Below are positions 1 to 7,984 of a stretch of 64,000 nucleotides of DNA, in pieces. This DNA comes from Microvirga sesbaniae (GTDB taxonomy: Bacteria; Pseudomonadota; Alphaproteobacteria; Rhizobiales; Beijerinckiaceae): assembly GCF_025460805.1 (NCBI RefSeq), contig NZ_JAMXFJ010000013.1, forward strand, positions 62,001 through 126,000. The letters are read 5' to 3'. The stretch's first letter is position 1, and each line of letters starts with the position of its first letter. The translations under genes were made by a program, and so were the position numbers. The notes beneath the pieces were generated by a model. The model worked only from the letters and a program-made list of their open reading frames with translations. It was not told where the DNA came from and searched no databases.

Positions 1-268
1 GGCCCGCAATGGCGCGGATGCCGAGGGTGCGGAGGCGCTCCAGGCGCGCATCGTGCCAGGAGAAGTCCGTGCGGTCCGGGCTCTCGGGAGAGATCCTCTC
101 CCAGAGCACCGGATGACGCAGGGTGCGGATCCCGAGCTCGGCGATGCGGTCGAGATCCTCGATTCGCTCATGATGACCGGTCTCCAGGCTTTGGTCGCGA
201 TAATCGTCGCCAACTCTTGCGACGGTACATTCCAGTCCGCCCCAAAGCTCTATTGATCGGTTCATCAT
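1..268 (-). CDS. Partial GH1-like / sugar-nucleotide reductase family protein (N-terminus only)
   Basis: Only the first ~89 codons lie in the window; the gene runs off the left edge. Two tandem ATG codons (266-268 and 263-265) open a frame starting MMNRSIELWGGLECTV, followed by an Asp/Arg-rich stretch and a segment ending in HPVLWERISP. From memory, this opening is typical of large proteins that join a glycoside-hydrolase-1-like barrel to an RmlD-type dTDP-sugar reductase and sit beside UDP-galactopyranose mutase in Methylobacteriaceae. It follows glf by 71 bp on the same strand, so it is probably the third gene of a surface-sugar operon. The C-terminal half that would decide the function is not visible. 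Confidence 0.6.
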   Translation of the reverse strand, partial: MMNRSIELWGGLECTVARVGDDYRDQSLETGHHERIEDLDRIAELGIRTLRHPVLWERISPESPDRTDFSWHDARLERLRTLGIRAIAG

Positions 269-339
269 GCAACTCCGAGCTATTACAACAGTGCTTCCAC
301 AACTATTCTTATTGCGGAATGTTCAATGCTCTTTGTCGA

Positions 340-1494
340 TTACGAAACCATCGCGGCCGAAGCCGGTACGACTTTGACAGCGGACGTGTCCGCTCCGACG
401 GGCAGAGACTCGTTGATGCGCCGGAAGGTAGCAAGCGCCTGACCGACGATCTGGTCCATGTTGTAGTAGCGATAGGTGGCCAGACGACCGACGAACCACA
501 CGTCGGGGGTGGCCAGGGCAAGCTTCTCGTACTTCTTGAACAGTTCCTGGTTTTCGGCCTTCGGGATCGGGTAGTAGGGATCGCCTTCGGCAGACGGATA
601 CTCGTAGGTGAGCGCCGTCTTGGCATGCTCCTGGCCGGTCAGATACTTGTATTCCGTGACGCGGGTGTAGTCGTTGGTCTGCGGGTAGTTCACGACGCCG
701 ACGGGCTGATGCCAGGTCTGGTCGAGGGTCACATGCTCGAACCGGAGCGACCGGTAGGGCAGCTTGCCGAACTGGAAGTCGAAGTATTCGTCGATCGGCC
801 CGGTATAGATGACGCGGCGGTGGGGGACGACGTTCTTGACGTCCTCGTAATCCGTCTGCGTCATGACGTGGATGTTCGGATGGCTGACCATCTTTTCGAA
901 CATCCGCGTGTAACCGTGCTTGGGCATGAACTGGAATTCGTCCGTGAAATAACGGTCGTCCCGGTTCGTGCGCGTCGGCACGCGCGAGGTCACCGATTTG
1001 TCGAGCTCCGAGGGATCGAGTCCCCATTGCTTGCGCGTATAGCCGCGGAAGAACTTCTCGTAGAGCTCGCGTCCCACGACGGACACCACCACGTCCTCGG
1101 ACGTCTTGATCTCGCCGATCTTCTCGGCGCGTTCGGCGAACCAGTCCTGCAGCTGCTCGGAGGTGAGGTTCAGGCCGTAGAGCTTGTTGACCGTGTCGAG
1201 ATTGATCGGAATCGGAACGAGCATGCCGTCCACTTCCGCCAGAACCCGGTGCTCATAGAAGCGCCATTCGGTGAAGCGGGAGAGATGATCGAAGATCTGC
1301 TTGGAATTGGTATGGAAGATATGCGGGCCATACTGATGGATCAGCAGGCCGTCGTCGTCGTACCGGTCGTAGGCATTGCCGCCGATGTGATTACGGCGAT
1401 CGATGAGAAGAACGCGCTCGTTGCGTTCGGTGGCGAGACGCTCCGCCAGAACGCTGCCTGCAAAGCCGGCGCCTACAATCAACCAATCATACAT
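340..1494 (-). CDS. glf: UDP-galactopyranose mutase
   Basis: A 384-residue flavoprotein of normal family length. It interconverts UDP-galactopyranose and UDP-galactofuranose and so supplies galactofuranose for surface glycans. The FAD-binding GAGFAGS motif is at residues 8-14, and GGNAYD and GPHIFHT, both typical of the family, follow within the first 65 residues. The ATG at 1494 has a GGAG about nine bases upstream. The gene starts only 6 bp after the stop of the glycosyltransferase gene, so the two are almost certainly co-transcribed. The pairing suggests a cytoplasmic supply of Galf for the neighbouring transferase. Confidence 0.93.
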   Translation of the reverse strand: MYDWLIVGAGFAGSVLAERLATERNERVLLIDRRNHIGGNAYDRYDDDGLLIHQYGPHIFHTNSKQIFDHLSRFTEWRFYEHRVLAEVDGMLVPIPINLDTVNKLYGLNLTSEQLQDWFAERAEKIGEIKTSEDVVVSVVGRELYEKFFRGYTRKQWGLDPSELDKSVTSRVPTRTNRDDRYFTDEFQFMPKHGYTRMFEKMVSHPNIHVMTQTDYEDVKNVVPHRRVIYTGPIDEYFDFQFGKLPYRSLRFEHVTLDQTWHQPVGVVNYPQTNDYTRVTEYKYLTGQEHAKTALTYEYPSAEGDPYYPIPKAENQELFKKYEKLALATPDVWFVGRLATYRYYNMDQIVGQALATFRRINESLPVGADTSAVKVVPASAAMVS

Positions 1495-1500
1495 TCCAGA

Positions 1501-2718
1501 TCACTCCGCAGGCGTGGTGGCATAAACGGGAAGGGAAGAAGCGGGACGATCGGCCGTCGCGTCACCGGTCGCATCCAGCATGAGCTTGTGCATGGACGCC
1601 CACGTCTTGTCCCAGGATCCGGCCGCCAGATGGCGGTCGACCTTGGCAAGCCACGCCTCCTTCGGGCGGGCCAGGATGGTCTCGACCTTGGCGACCACCT
1701 CCTGGGCATCCTTGGCGATCTCGACGAGCCCTTTCTCGCCGTAGGGGCGCACCACATCGGTGATCGGCGTCGAGACGACCGGCACGCCGGCCGCCAGGAA
1801 TTCCGGCGTCTTCGTCGGGCTGATGAACTTCGTGGCCTCGTTGAGGGCGAAATTCATGAAGCCCACATCCCAGCCGGACAGGTAATGCGGCAGCTCGTTG
1901 TAGGACTTTCCACCGAGCCAATGGATGTTCGGCCGCTGCGGGAGGGTCGCAGGATCGATCTTCACCACGGGTCCGATCATCACGAACTGCCAATCGGGAC
2001 GCAGATCGGCGACCTCGGCCAGAAGGTCGATGTCCATGCGCTCGTCGACGACGCCGAAGAAGCCGAGACGCACATGCGGAATCGGCGCCTGGTCGTCGGG
2101 ATCCTTGTCGATCGAGCGGGCCTGCGAGAAGTGCTGGAAGTCGATGGAGGACGGGAAGCCGTGAACGCTGCGATGGCGATGGCGCTTGGCCTCGTAGAGG
2201 CTCATGCCGCCCGTGAAGACCAGATCGCAGCGGGAAAAGAGGGCGTTCTCCAGATCGAGCAGCTCCTGCGAGGCGCCGCGGAAGAGCGAGAGCTCGTCCA
2301 TGTTGTCGTAGACGCACAGATCGCACTCGAGATCGCTGGTGAAGGCCATGGCCATCGGCGTGTAGTACCAGAACATGCGCGGGCTCTTGGCCTCGCGGCC
2401 GATCAGTTCTTCGATCAGGTCGTGCTGCTCGGCGATGACGTCCTCATGCGACAGACCCTCGGGAAGAACCGGCACCGCGATGGTGACGCCCTGAGGCCGG
2501 TCGCTCACATCCATGTGAGGCTTCGCGCCGGCCTTGAACATGGGCTCCTCGATGATCAGGACATCGTAGTGCTTGACCGCCCGGCTGAGGAGATGCTGAG
2601 GCCGCTGCCAGACGAAATCCCAGCGCAGATGAGAGAAACAGACGAGGAGAGGTTTTTCTGAACCGACTTTGACAGGCGAACGAAGGGCATAGGACTGCGT
2701 CATCAAACGCTCATGCAT
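1501..2718 (-). CDS. Glycosyltransferase (GT-B fold, GT4-like)
   Basis: A 405-residue cytosolic glycosyltransferase. The N-terminus carries FSHLRWDFVWQRPQHLLSR, a signature of a family found with glf. The C-terminal half contains a nucleotide-sugar region with SPTKTPEFLAAGVPVVSTP, the usual GT-B donor-site layout. Donor and acceptor cannot be read from sequence; UDP-Galf or a related sugar is plausible given glf immediately downstream. The start at 2718 is preferred over an internal ATG at 2703 because TGAGGA lies at a normal distance upstream. It is the first gene of the minus-strand operon and has a ~120-nt leader below a candidate EcfG promoter at 2841-2865. Confidence 0.85.
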   Translation of the reverse strand: MHERLMTQSYALRSPVKVGSEKPLLVCFSHLRWDFVWQRPQHLLSRAVKHYDVLIIEEPMFKAGAKPHMDVSDRPQGVTIAVPVLPEGLSHEDVIAEQHDLIEELIGREAKSPRMFWYYTPMAMAFTSDLECDLCVYDNMDELSLFRGASQELLDLENALFSRCDLVFTGGMSLYEAKRHRHRSVHGFPSSIDFQHFSQARSIDKDPDDQAPIPHVRLGFFGVVDERMDIDLLAEVADLRPDWQFVMIGPVVKIDPATLPQRPNIHWLGGKSYNELPHYLSGWDVGFMNFALNEATKFISPTKTPEFLAAGVPVVSTPITDVVRPYGEKGLVEIAKDAQEVVAKVETILARPKEAWLAKVDRHLAAGSWDKTWASMHKLMLDATGDATADRPASSLPVYATTPAE

Positions 2719-2840
2719 AGCGCCATCCTCAAATACAGGTGTGTTGTCGCGATCGGACGGAAGAACACGGCCCGGGGTGAATAAAGCGATGTCTTAAGTG
2801 AAGCGCACCAACGAAGGGTCGTGGTCGCAATCGATGACAC

Positions 2841-2865
2841 AACGCAGACAGGCTTGTTTAGTTCC
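2841..2865 (-). promoter_or_regulatory. Candidate EcfG (general stress sigma) promoter for the glf operon
   Basis: On the minus strand GGAAC (2865-2861) is followed by a 16-base spacer and CGTT (2844-2841). This is an exact match to the alphaproteobacterial EcfG consensus GGAAC-N16/17-CGTT. It points at the glycosyltransferase start 123 bp downstream with no gene between. The match is seen directly; its use in vivo is inference. Confidence 0.55.
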
Positions 2866-2911
2866 ATCTCCGTTCATATTCCTGAACGGCTATTCATCGC
2901 TATAGCCACCG

Positions 2912-3223
2912 TCACTTCTTCTCGAGCATCAGTGTTCCCTGCTTTTGGATGAAGGTCTTCGCCTTCTCTGCCACCATCGCGAGGATCCACGGCAACTGCA
3001 CTTCGACGCGCACCTGATCCTGCATGACTTCGAGGTGGCCGCTGACGTTCTGGCCCATCGCTCCGACATGAAAATCCATGCGGTTGCCGTTCCAGGTCTC
3101 GTTGATGGACGCGACCTTGTCCCCGAACTGGGACTTCAGGCCCGTCATGCCGCCATGAAGCCGGCGCATGGCTTCGGCCTGGCCGAGGCTGTGGGGAATG
3201 GAAACGATCAGTGGCTTGGCCAT
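2912..3223 (-). CDS. Polyhydroxyalkanoic-acid-system family protein
   Basis: A 103-residue protein beginning MAKPLIVSIPHSLGQAEAMRR and containing a central NETWNGNRMDFHVGAMGQNVSG stretch and a C-terminal LPWILAMVAEKAK helix. This matches the small PHA-granule-region family (TIGR02610-type). The founding members are encoded near polyhydroxyalkanoate genes, but biochemical function is unclear. The ATG at 3223 is chosen because GGAG lies seven bases upstream, whereas the frame opens 27 bases earlier without such a site. No PHA synthase lies in this window, so a link to PHA granules here rests on family membership only. Confidence 0.75.
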   Translation of the reverse strand: MAKPLIVSIPHSLGQAEAMRRLHGGMTGLKSQFGDKVASINETWNGNRMDFHVGAMGQNVSGHLEVMQDQVRVEVQLPWILAMVAEKAKTFIQKQGTLMLEKK

Positions 3224-3322
3224 GGGGAGTGCTCCGCTTTTCAACGACAAGCGAAGCAGTGCGGGTCGGGTTCCCTGCGCGAGGCGCGGCCCAACCCTGA
3301 TGCCACCGTCTGGCGGAGCCGG

Positions 3323-3628
3323 CTACAGCATCTCGACCTTGATGGCGCGGATCACGATGGTTTCCTGCTCGAACCGTCGCTCCAGCTCAGCCCGATACCG
3401 CTCCCACCAGGAATGGTCGAGCTCCCGGGCCATGACTTCGAACACCACGATATCGTCGTGGGCGGTATGGCCGCCCTCCTTCCAGACGCCGTGGGCCGGC
3501 GCGCGCGTGAAGCTCGTGATGCCGCCGAACCGCTCGGACAGTTCCGTGCGAACCCGCCCATAGGCGCCGCCGTCGAAGCGGCGGCCGGCATTGTCGGCAA
3601 GCGGCAGAAGAATCTGGACCAGGTGCAT
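3323..3628 (-). CDS. Conserved hypothetical protein
   Basis: A 101-residue cytosolic protein without a signal peptide. It begins MHLVQILLPLADNAGRRFDG and contains RFGGITSFTRAPAHGVWK and DDIVVFEVMARELDHSWW, a small alpha/beta pattern. The family is familiar as an uncharacterised proteobacterial protein, but I cannot name a function. The start at 3628 is preferred over ATGs at 3634 and 3649 because AGGGG sits six bases upstream of it. It stands alone between two other short genes on the same strand, with about 80-100 bp gaps either side. Confidence 0.6.
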   Translation of the reverse strand: MHLVQILLPLADNAGRRFDGGAYGRVRTELSERFGGITSFTRAPAHGVWKEGGHTAHDDIVVFEVMARELDHSWWERYRAELERRFEQETIVIRAIKVEML

Positions 3629-3705
3629 GGACATCCCCTGAGGCGCCATAGACTGGCGCAGGAAAATAGTTCAGGAGACGGAAAAGGCGAGATCCCTCTC
3701 GAAGG

Positions 3706-4062
3706 TCACGCCTGCAGGGCGGCGAACAAGGCGCGATCCGTGTCCGGCCACTCTTCATCCACCTGGTAGCGGCCCGACGGTTTCGAGACGCGCCAGGGGC
3801 GGGCCGTGGATGCGTGGATCGCCTCGGAGGCACGCAGGCGGCGCGCACTCCCATCCGCCTGCACTTCGTCGATCACGACGAAGCCGAAGATGGTGAGCCG
3901 CGTCGCCATGGCTTTGGTGGTGCGATCACCCGCGTCGATCGACAGGGAGCCCGCGGCATAAACCGCATCCATGAGACTGCGTTGATCGCGCCGTGGATTG
4001 GACGTCGAGCGCGCGCCCGGAAAGCGGATGACGTTCGTCGCCTGAGACGATTTCGATTCCAT
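3706..4062 (-). CDS. Hypothetical protein
   Basis: A 118-residue soluble protein. The first ~30 residues are polar and basic (NVIRFPGARSTSNPRRDQR) and probably disordered. A compact middle follows (LTIFGFVVIDEVQADGSARRLRASEAI), and the end is WPDTDRALFAALQA. AAGGG lies eight bases upstream of the ATG at 4062. No family is recognised. Codon use is like its neighbours and the frame is free of stops across its length, which supports a real gene. Confidence 0.5.
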   Translation of the reverse strand: MESKSSQATNVIRFPGARSTSNPRRDQRSLMDAVYAAGSLSIDAGDRTTKAMATRLTIFGFVVIDEVQADGSARRLRASEAIHASTARPWRVSKPSGRYQVDEEWPDTDRALFAALQA

Positions 4063-4120
4063 GTAAGCAACCCTTGGTCCCGAATCGTGCCAAGGATCGC
4101 CGCAAGGGATTAAGAAGCGC

Positions 4121-4540
4121 CTAATCGAGCCTGTGCAGGGAGACGTAGCCCGTGCCGGTGGAGGTCAGCCCCAGGGCCAGGGCGGGCCCCTTGGCGAGGT
4201 CGATGATGCGGCGATGGGTAAACGGACCGCGATCGTTCACGCGGACGACCACGGAGCGGCCGTTGGTTTCGTTCACGACCTTGAGTCGCGTGCCGAATGG
4301 CAGGGAGCGGTGGGCGGCCGTCATGTCGTTGGAATTGAAGCGCTCGCCGCTGGCCGTTTTGCGGCCGTGAAACCCCGGTCCGTACCAGGAGGCGGTGCCG
4401 CGCTGAAAGGCATTGCCGGTCCCGATATTGGCCTGTGAGATGGACCCCGTGATGCTCGGGTCATTGGAGGCGGTCGTATTGCAGGCTGCTACAAGAAGAA
4501 GAGGCATCATCGCAGATGCCCGGGTGAGGATGTTCTTCAA
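4121..4540 (-). CDS. rlpA: RlpA-like septal/cell-wall lipoprotein
   Basis: A 139-residue predicted lipoprotein. The N-terminal signal ends in a lipobox LLVAAC, so Cys20 would be lipidated. A double-psi beta-barrel RlpA domain follows, with GTASWYGPGFHGRKTASGE and a C-terminal VNDRGPFTHRRIIDLAKGPALALGL, the two conserved blocks of the family. Family members bind peptidoglycan at the septum or act as lytic transglycosylases on denuded glycan strands. This copy lacks a SPOR domain, so it is the short form. It starts with TTG at 4540, decided by a strong GGGGAG seven bases upstream. Confidence 0.85.
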   Translation of the reverse strand: MKNILTRASAMMPLLLVAACNTTASNDPSITGSISQANIGTGNAFQRGTASWYGPGFHGRKTASGERFNSNDMTAAHRSLPFGTRLKVVNETNGRSVVVRVNDRGPFTHRRIIDLAKGPALALGLTSTGTGYVSLHRLD

Positions 4541-4834
4541 AGACAGTCTCCCCTTCCGTTGTGGTTGGAAGTGAAACTGAGCCTTAAAGAGGCAAGAATA
4601 AGGCGCTGAGAAATTTTTCTACGTTCACTCATCCTTCAGGATTACAGATCTATTCGCGGAACTAGCCTTGAAGAGCTATGAGAAAAAATGCTATAGCCTG
4701 AATAACGTTACTTTTCTGAGTGGATTAAGCTTCACCTTTCCGTGATCGTGGAGGGCGGCTACTGGTCAAGACGCCGCACTGGTCTAGTTCAGACTTCCGT
4801 CGCTCCACCACAGCCACAGCCGAGGCAGCCGCTC
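4541..4834. other. Divergent intergenic region between rlpA and the carotenoid cluster
   Basis: About 294 bp that is clearly more AT-rich than its surroundings. It holds the rlpA leader on the minus strand and a strong-looking sigma-70 promoter on the plus strand at 4668-4696. The 93 bases just before 4835 form an open extension of the desaturase frame but look non-coding (Pro/Gln-rich and before the conserved FAD motif). No RNA gene was recognised. Confidence 0.6.
4668..4696 (+). promoter_or_regulatory. Sigma-70-type promoter of the carotenoid cluster
   Basis: TTGAAG at 4668-4673, a 17-base spacer and CTATAG at 4691-4696. This fits the alphaproteobacterial housekeeping pattern (TTGAC with CTATAT at 17 bases). 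It lies ~140 bp upstream of the first desaturase gene and faces the cluster. Confidence 0.6.
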
Positions 4835-6385
4835 ATGGTCACATCCTCCCCGTCGCAGCCTGTTGCGGTCGTCGGGGCCGGTCCGGGAGGTCTTGCTTCC
4901 GCCATGCTGCTGGCCCGGGAGGGCATTCCCGTCACCGTGTTCGAGCGCGAGCCTGCCGTGGGTGGCCGCACCCGGACGATCCATGCTCCCGGCGGCTACA
5001 AGTTCGACATCGGCCCGACCTTCTTCCTGTATCCGCGCGTCCTGAAGGACATTTTCGAGGCCTGCGGCGAGCGGCTGGAGGATCACGTCGAGCTCAAGCG
5101 CCTCGACCCGCAATACCATCTTGTCTTCGAAGGCGGCGGGTCCATCCGCGCCACCTACGATCTCGACCGGCTCGAACGGGAGATCGCGCGTCTGGCCCCC
5201 GCCGATGCGCGCAACGTGCGCCGCTTTCTCGACGACAACCGGGACAAGCTCGAAGCCTTCCGGCCGGTGCTGGAACAGGCCTTCTCAAGTCCGGCCGATC
5301 TCTTCTCGCCGGCGATGCTGGCGGCCCTGCCGAAGCTGCGGCCGTTCTCCAGCGTCGACAGTGACCTCAAGCGCTACTTCGCCGACCCGCGCGTGCGTCT
5401 GGCCTTCTCGTTCCAGACGAAATACCTCGGCATGTCGCCATTCCAGTGCCCGAGCCTGTTCACGATTCTCTCCTTTCTCGAATACGAGCACGGCGTGTTC
5501 CATCCCATGGGCGGCTGCGGCGCTGTCTCGGACGCGATGGCCCGCGTGGCGCGCAAGATGGGCGTCGACATCCGCCTGAACACGCCGGTGGACCGCATTC
5601 TCTACGAAGGAGGCGAGGCTGTCGGCCTCGAGGCCGGCGGTGAGAAATTCGCCGCCGGATCGATCGTCGTGAACGGGGATTTCGGCCATGCCATGCAGCG
5701 TCTCGTGCCCGAATCCATGCGCCCGCGCTGGACGAACAAGAAGCTCAAGCGCGCAAAGATCTCCTGCTCGACCTTCATGCTCTATCTCGGCATCGAGGGC
5801 GATGTCGGCGAACTCGCCCACCACACGATCCTGCTGTCCCGGGAATACGAGCGCAACATCCGCGAGATCACCGGCGGCATCCTGCCTGAAGAGCCGTCGA
5901 TCTACGTGCACCATGCGGGCGCGACGGACCCGTCCCTGGCGCCCAAGGGCCACACGAGCCTCTACGTGCTGGTCCCCGTGCCGAACCTGCGCTGCGGGAT
6001 CGACTGGACCCGCGAGGCGCCCCGCTATCGCAGGCTCGCCCTCGAGCGGCTGAAGCTGCTCGGGCTTCACGACATCGAGGACCGCATCCGGTTCGAACGC
6101 GTGGTGACGCCCCGCGGCTGGCAGGACGATTTCGCCGTGTTCGATGGCGCCACCTTCAACCTCGCGCACAATCTCACGCAGATGCTGTACTTCCGGCCTC
6201 ACAACCGCTTCGGGCGCAACGTCTATCTGGTCGGCGGCGGCACGCATCCCGGCAGCGGCCTGCCGGTGATCTACGAGGGCGCACGTATCACCACGCGCCT
6301 GCTGCTGGAGGACCGGGAGCGCCGCCGGGCAGGCCGCCGGGAATCGGAACCTGCCGTCACGCCGCTTGGGGAAGCGGCTCTCTAG
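4835..6385 (+). CDS. CrtI/CrtN-type carotenoid desaturase or oxidase (first copy)
   Basis: A 516-residue FAD amine-oxidase-fold enzyme. The dinucleotide-binding motif VAVVGAGPGGLASA is at the N-terminus, followed by FDIGPTFFLYP. The C-terminal signature reads VYLVGGGTHPGSGLPVIYEGA, as in bacterial phytoene and diapophytoene desaturases. Such enzymes remove hydrogens from, or oxidise the ends of, a C30 or C40 polyene at the membrane. With HpnC/D/E in the same cluster the likely substrate is squalene or a C30 product of it. Which of the two copies desaturates and which oxidises cannot be told. The ATG at 4835 is chosen because conserved sequence begins just after it; the frame is open back to 4742. 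Confidence 0.85.
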   Translation: MVTSSPSQPVAVVGAGPGGLASAMLLAREGIPVTVFEREPAVGGRTRTIHAPGGYKFDIGPTFFLYPRVLKDIFEACGERLEDHVELKRLDPQYHLVFEGGGSIRATYDLDRLEREIARLAPADARNVRRFLDDNRDKLEAFRPVLEQAFSSPADLFSPAMLAALPKLRPFSSVDSDLKRYFADPRVRLAFSFQTKYLGMSPFQCPSLFTILSFLEYEHGVFHPMGGCGAVSDAMARVARKMGVDIRLNTPVDRILYEGGEAVGLEAGGEKFAAGSIVVNGDFGHAMQRLVPESMRPRWTNKKLKRAKISCSTFMLYLGIEGDVGELAHHTILLSREYERNIREITGGILPEEPSIYVHHAGATDPSLAPKGHTSLYVLVPVPNLRCGIDWTREAPRYRRLALERLKLLGLHDIEDRIRFERVVTPRGWQDDFAVFDGATFNLAHNLTQMLYFRPHNRFGRNVYLVGGGTHPGSGLPVIYEGARITTRLLLEDRERRRAGRRESEPAVTPLGEAAL

Positions 6386-6396
6386 AGGAACGCCGG

Positions 6397-6801
6397 ATGG
6401 GACGCATTGGACTGACGATCGCTCTTCTGCTTTCCGCCTCTTGCGCCCAGGCGGCGACGCTGACGATCCGCGCGCAGGGCGTTCAGCCGGATCAGAACAT
6501 GGTCTATGCCGGAATCTGCGACACGAGCTTCGAGGAAGCCACCTGCCCCTACAAAGATCGCGGCCAGGCCACGTCGGGCACGGTGGAACTGCGGGTCAGG
6601 AACGTGAAGCCCGGCACCTATGCCATCGCGGTCTTCCATGACGTGAACGGCAACGGCAAGCTCGACCGCAGCTTCATCGGCCTGCCCAATGAGCCCTACG
6701 GCTTCTCGAACGACGTGGGCCGCCGCGGCCCTCCGAACTTCGAGGCGGCCCGGATCGTCGTCAGGGAACCCGCGACGACGGTCGTGATCCCGATCCGATA
6801 G
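6397..6801 (+). CDS. DUF2141 secreted protein
   Basis: A 134-residue protein with a clear signal peptide (cleavage near SCAQA-ATL). The rest is a beta-sandwich-like DUF2141 domain containing GTYAIAVFHDVNGNGKLD and GLPNEPYGFSND. The DVNGNGKLD segment resembles a calcium-binding loop. The family function is unknown, but from memory members recur in carotenoid gene clusters. AGAGGA lies eight bases upstream of the ATG, which is 11 bp after the previous stop. It would be periplasmic, so it may handle or anchor the finished pigment rather than make it; that is inference. Confidence 0.8.
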   Translation: MGRIGLTIALLLSASCAQAATLTIRAQGVQPDQNMVYAGICDTSFEEATCPYKDRGQATSGTVELRVRNVKPGTYAIAVFHDVNGNGKLDRSFIGLPNEPYGFSNDVGRRGPPNFEAARIVVREPATTVVIPIR

Positions 6802-6808
6802 GGCTGCC

Positions 6809-7903
6809 ATGCTGTGGCGCGCCTATGCTCTCCTGTCCCACGGAGGAGATCGCGTGGGCTTCGGATCCATCGGTCTTCCCACATGGCATCGCGCGGGCGC
6901 TCCGCCGTTCCGGCGATCGGGCGACGTACTGAAGGTCCTCGAAGAGGCCGATCATGCGATCTGGTCGGCCAGCGCGCTCTCGGCCTGTGCCGAAAGCGGT
7001 CTTCTCGCCCAACTCGGCAAGCCCATGGCGATCGACGAGTTGGCGCGAGCTGCATCGCTGCCGCCCCGGCTCGTGCAAGTCCTGATCGACGTTCTCGCCA
7101 GCTATGGCTTCCTCGTGTGGGAGCGCGACCGCATCCGCGCAGCGCCGTCCCTCATGCCGTTCACCACGCCCGAGGGAGTGGCGACCTTTCAGGCCTCCCT
7201 TCGGGCTCCTCTTCTGCAGGCCGAGAGCTTCCGGCGCAGATCGACCGAGGGCACCCTGACGCTGGACGGCTGGACCCACACCGATGAGGCGATCATCGAA
7301 GCTCAGGGGACCCTGACCCAGCTCTGGACCACGCGGGCTCTGCCCAAACTGAAGTTCCTGCCGGGCCTGGTGCCGCGTCTCGAGCGACCCGGCGCGGGCC
7401 TACTCGACGTGGGCGCAGGAGCCGCGGGCCTTTCGATCACGCTCTGCAGGCACTTCCCACACCTGACCGCGGCGGCGCTCGAGCCCGCCCCGCACCCGGC
7501 GGCCGTCGGGGCGCGCCATGTGCAGGAGGCGGGCCTCGCGGCTCGCATCGACGTTCGGCAGGAGCGGGTGGAAGATCTGAGGGACGAAGAGGCCTTCGAC
7601 CTCGCCTTTCTGCCTCAGATGTTCCTGCCCGAGGCCATCATCCACCAGGCGATCGAGCGGGTCTTTCGCGCCCTGAGGCCCGGCGGGTGGCTTCTCGTCG
7701 CCGTTCTGGCATCGGAGGGTCATGGCCGGGCCCCCGCGATCAACCGCCTGAAGAACCTGCTCTGGGGCGGGGGCATCCGCACCGTGAACCACCTGAGGCC
7801 ACGCTTGGCCGCGGCCGGGTTCGACCCGGTGATCCGCGCACCGGGCGGGGCCTCACTTCGCATGATCTGCGCCCGCCGACCAAACCTTCGTGATCCGTCT
7901 TGA
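6809..7903 (+). CDS. Class I SAM-dependent methyltransferase
   Basis: A 364-residue protein. Residues ~45-110 (LAQLGKPMAIDELARAASLPPRLVQVLIDVLASYG) resemble the winged-helix dimerisation domain of O-methyltransferases such as CrtF. The SAM-binding motif I is LLDVGAGAAGLSITL near residue 197, followed by an acidic motif II region and RALRPGGWLLVAVL as motif IV/V. The position inside the cluster suggests methylation of a carotenoid hydroxyl or carboxyl, but the acceptor cannot be read from the sequence. The ATG at 6809 is 7 bp after the DUF2141 stop; a GTG at 6855 is a possible alternative start. Confidence 0.8.
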   Translation: MLWRAYALLSHGGDRVGFGSIGLPTWHRAGAPPFRRSGDVLKVLEEADHAIWSASALSACAESGLLAQLGKPMAIDELARAASLPPRLVQVLIDVLASYGFLVWERDRIRAAPSLMPFTTPEGVATFQASLRAPLLQAESFRRRSTEGTLTLDGWTHTDEAIIEAQGTLTQLWTTRALPKLKFLPGLVPRLERPGAGLLDVGAGAAGLSITLCRHFPHLTAAALEPAPHPAAVGARHVQEAGLAARIDVRQERVEDLRDEEAFDLAFLPQMFLPEAIIHQAIERVFRALRPGGWLLVAVLASEGHGRAPAINRLKNLLWGGGIRTVNHLRPRLAAAGFDPVIRAPGGASLRMICARRPNLRDPS

Positions 7904-7984
7904 ACTGGCCCCTGGCCTTCCTAGAACCATGACGATTGGACGCAGACCCACGACGCGTGGGCTCGTGCCCGGCGGGAGGAATGC

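Noticed and set aside
217..2661. An 814-codon open frame on the plus strand across glf and the glycosyltransferase
   Set aside because: It is antisense to two genes with clear family motifs, has no ribosome site and shows the His/Asp/Val-rich composition typical of the shadow frame of GC-rich genes.
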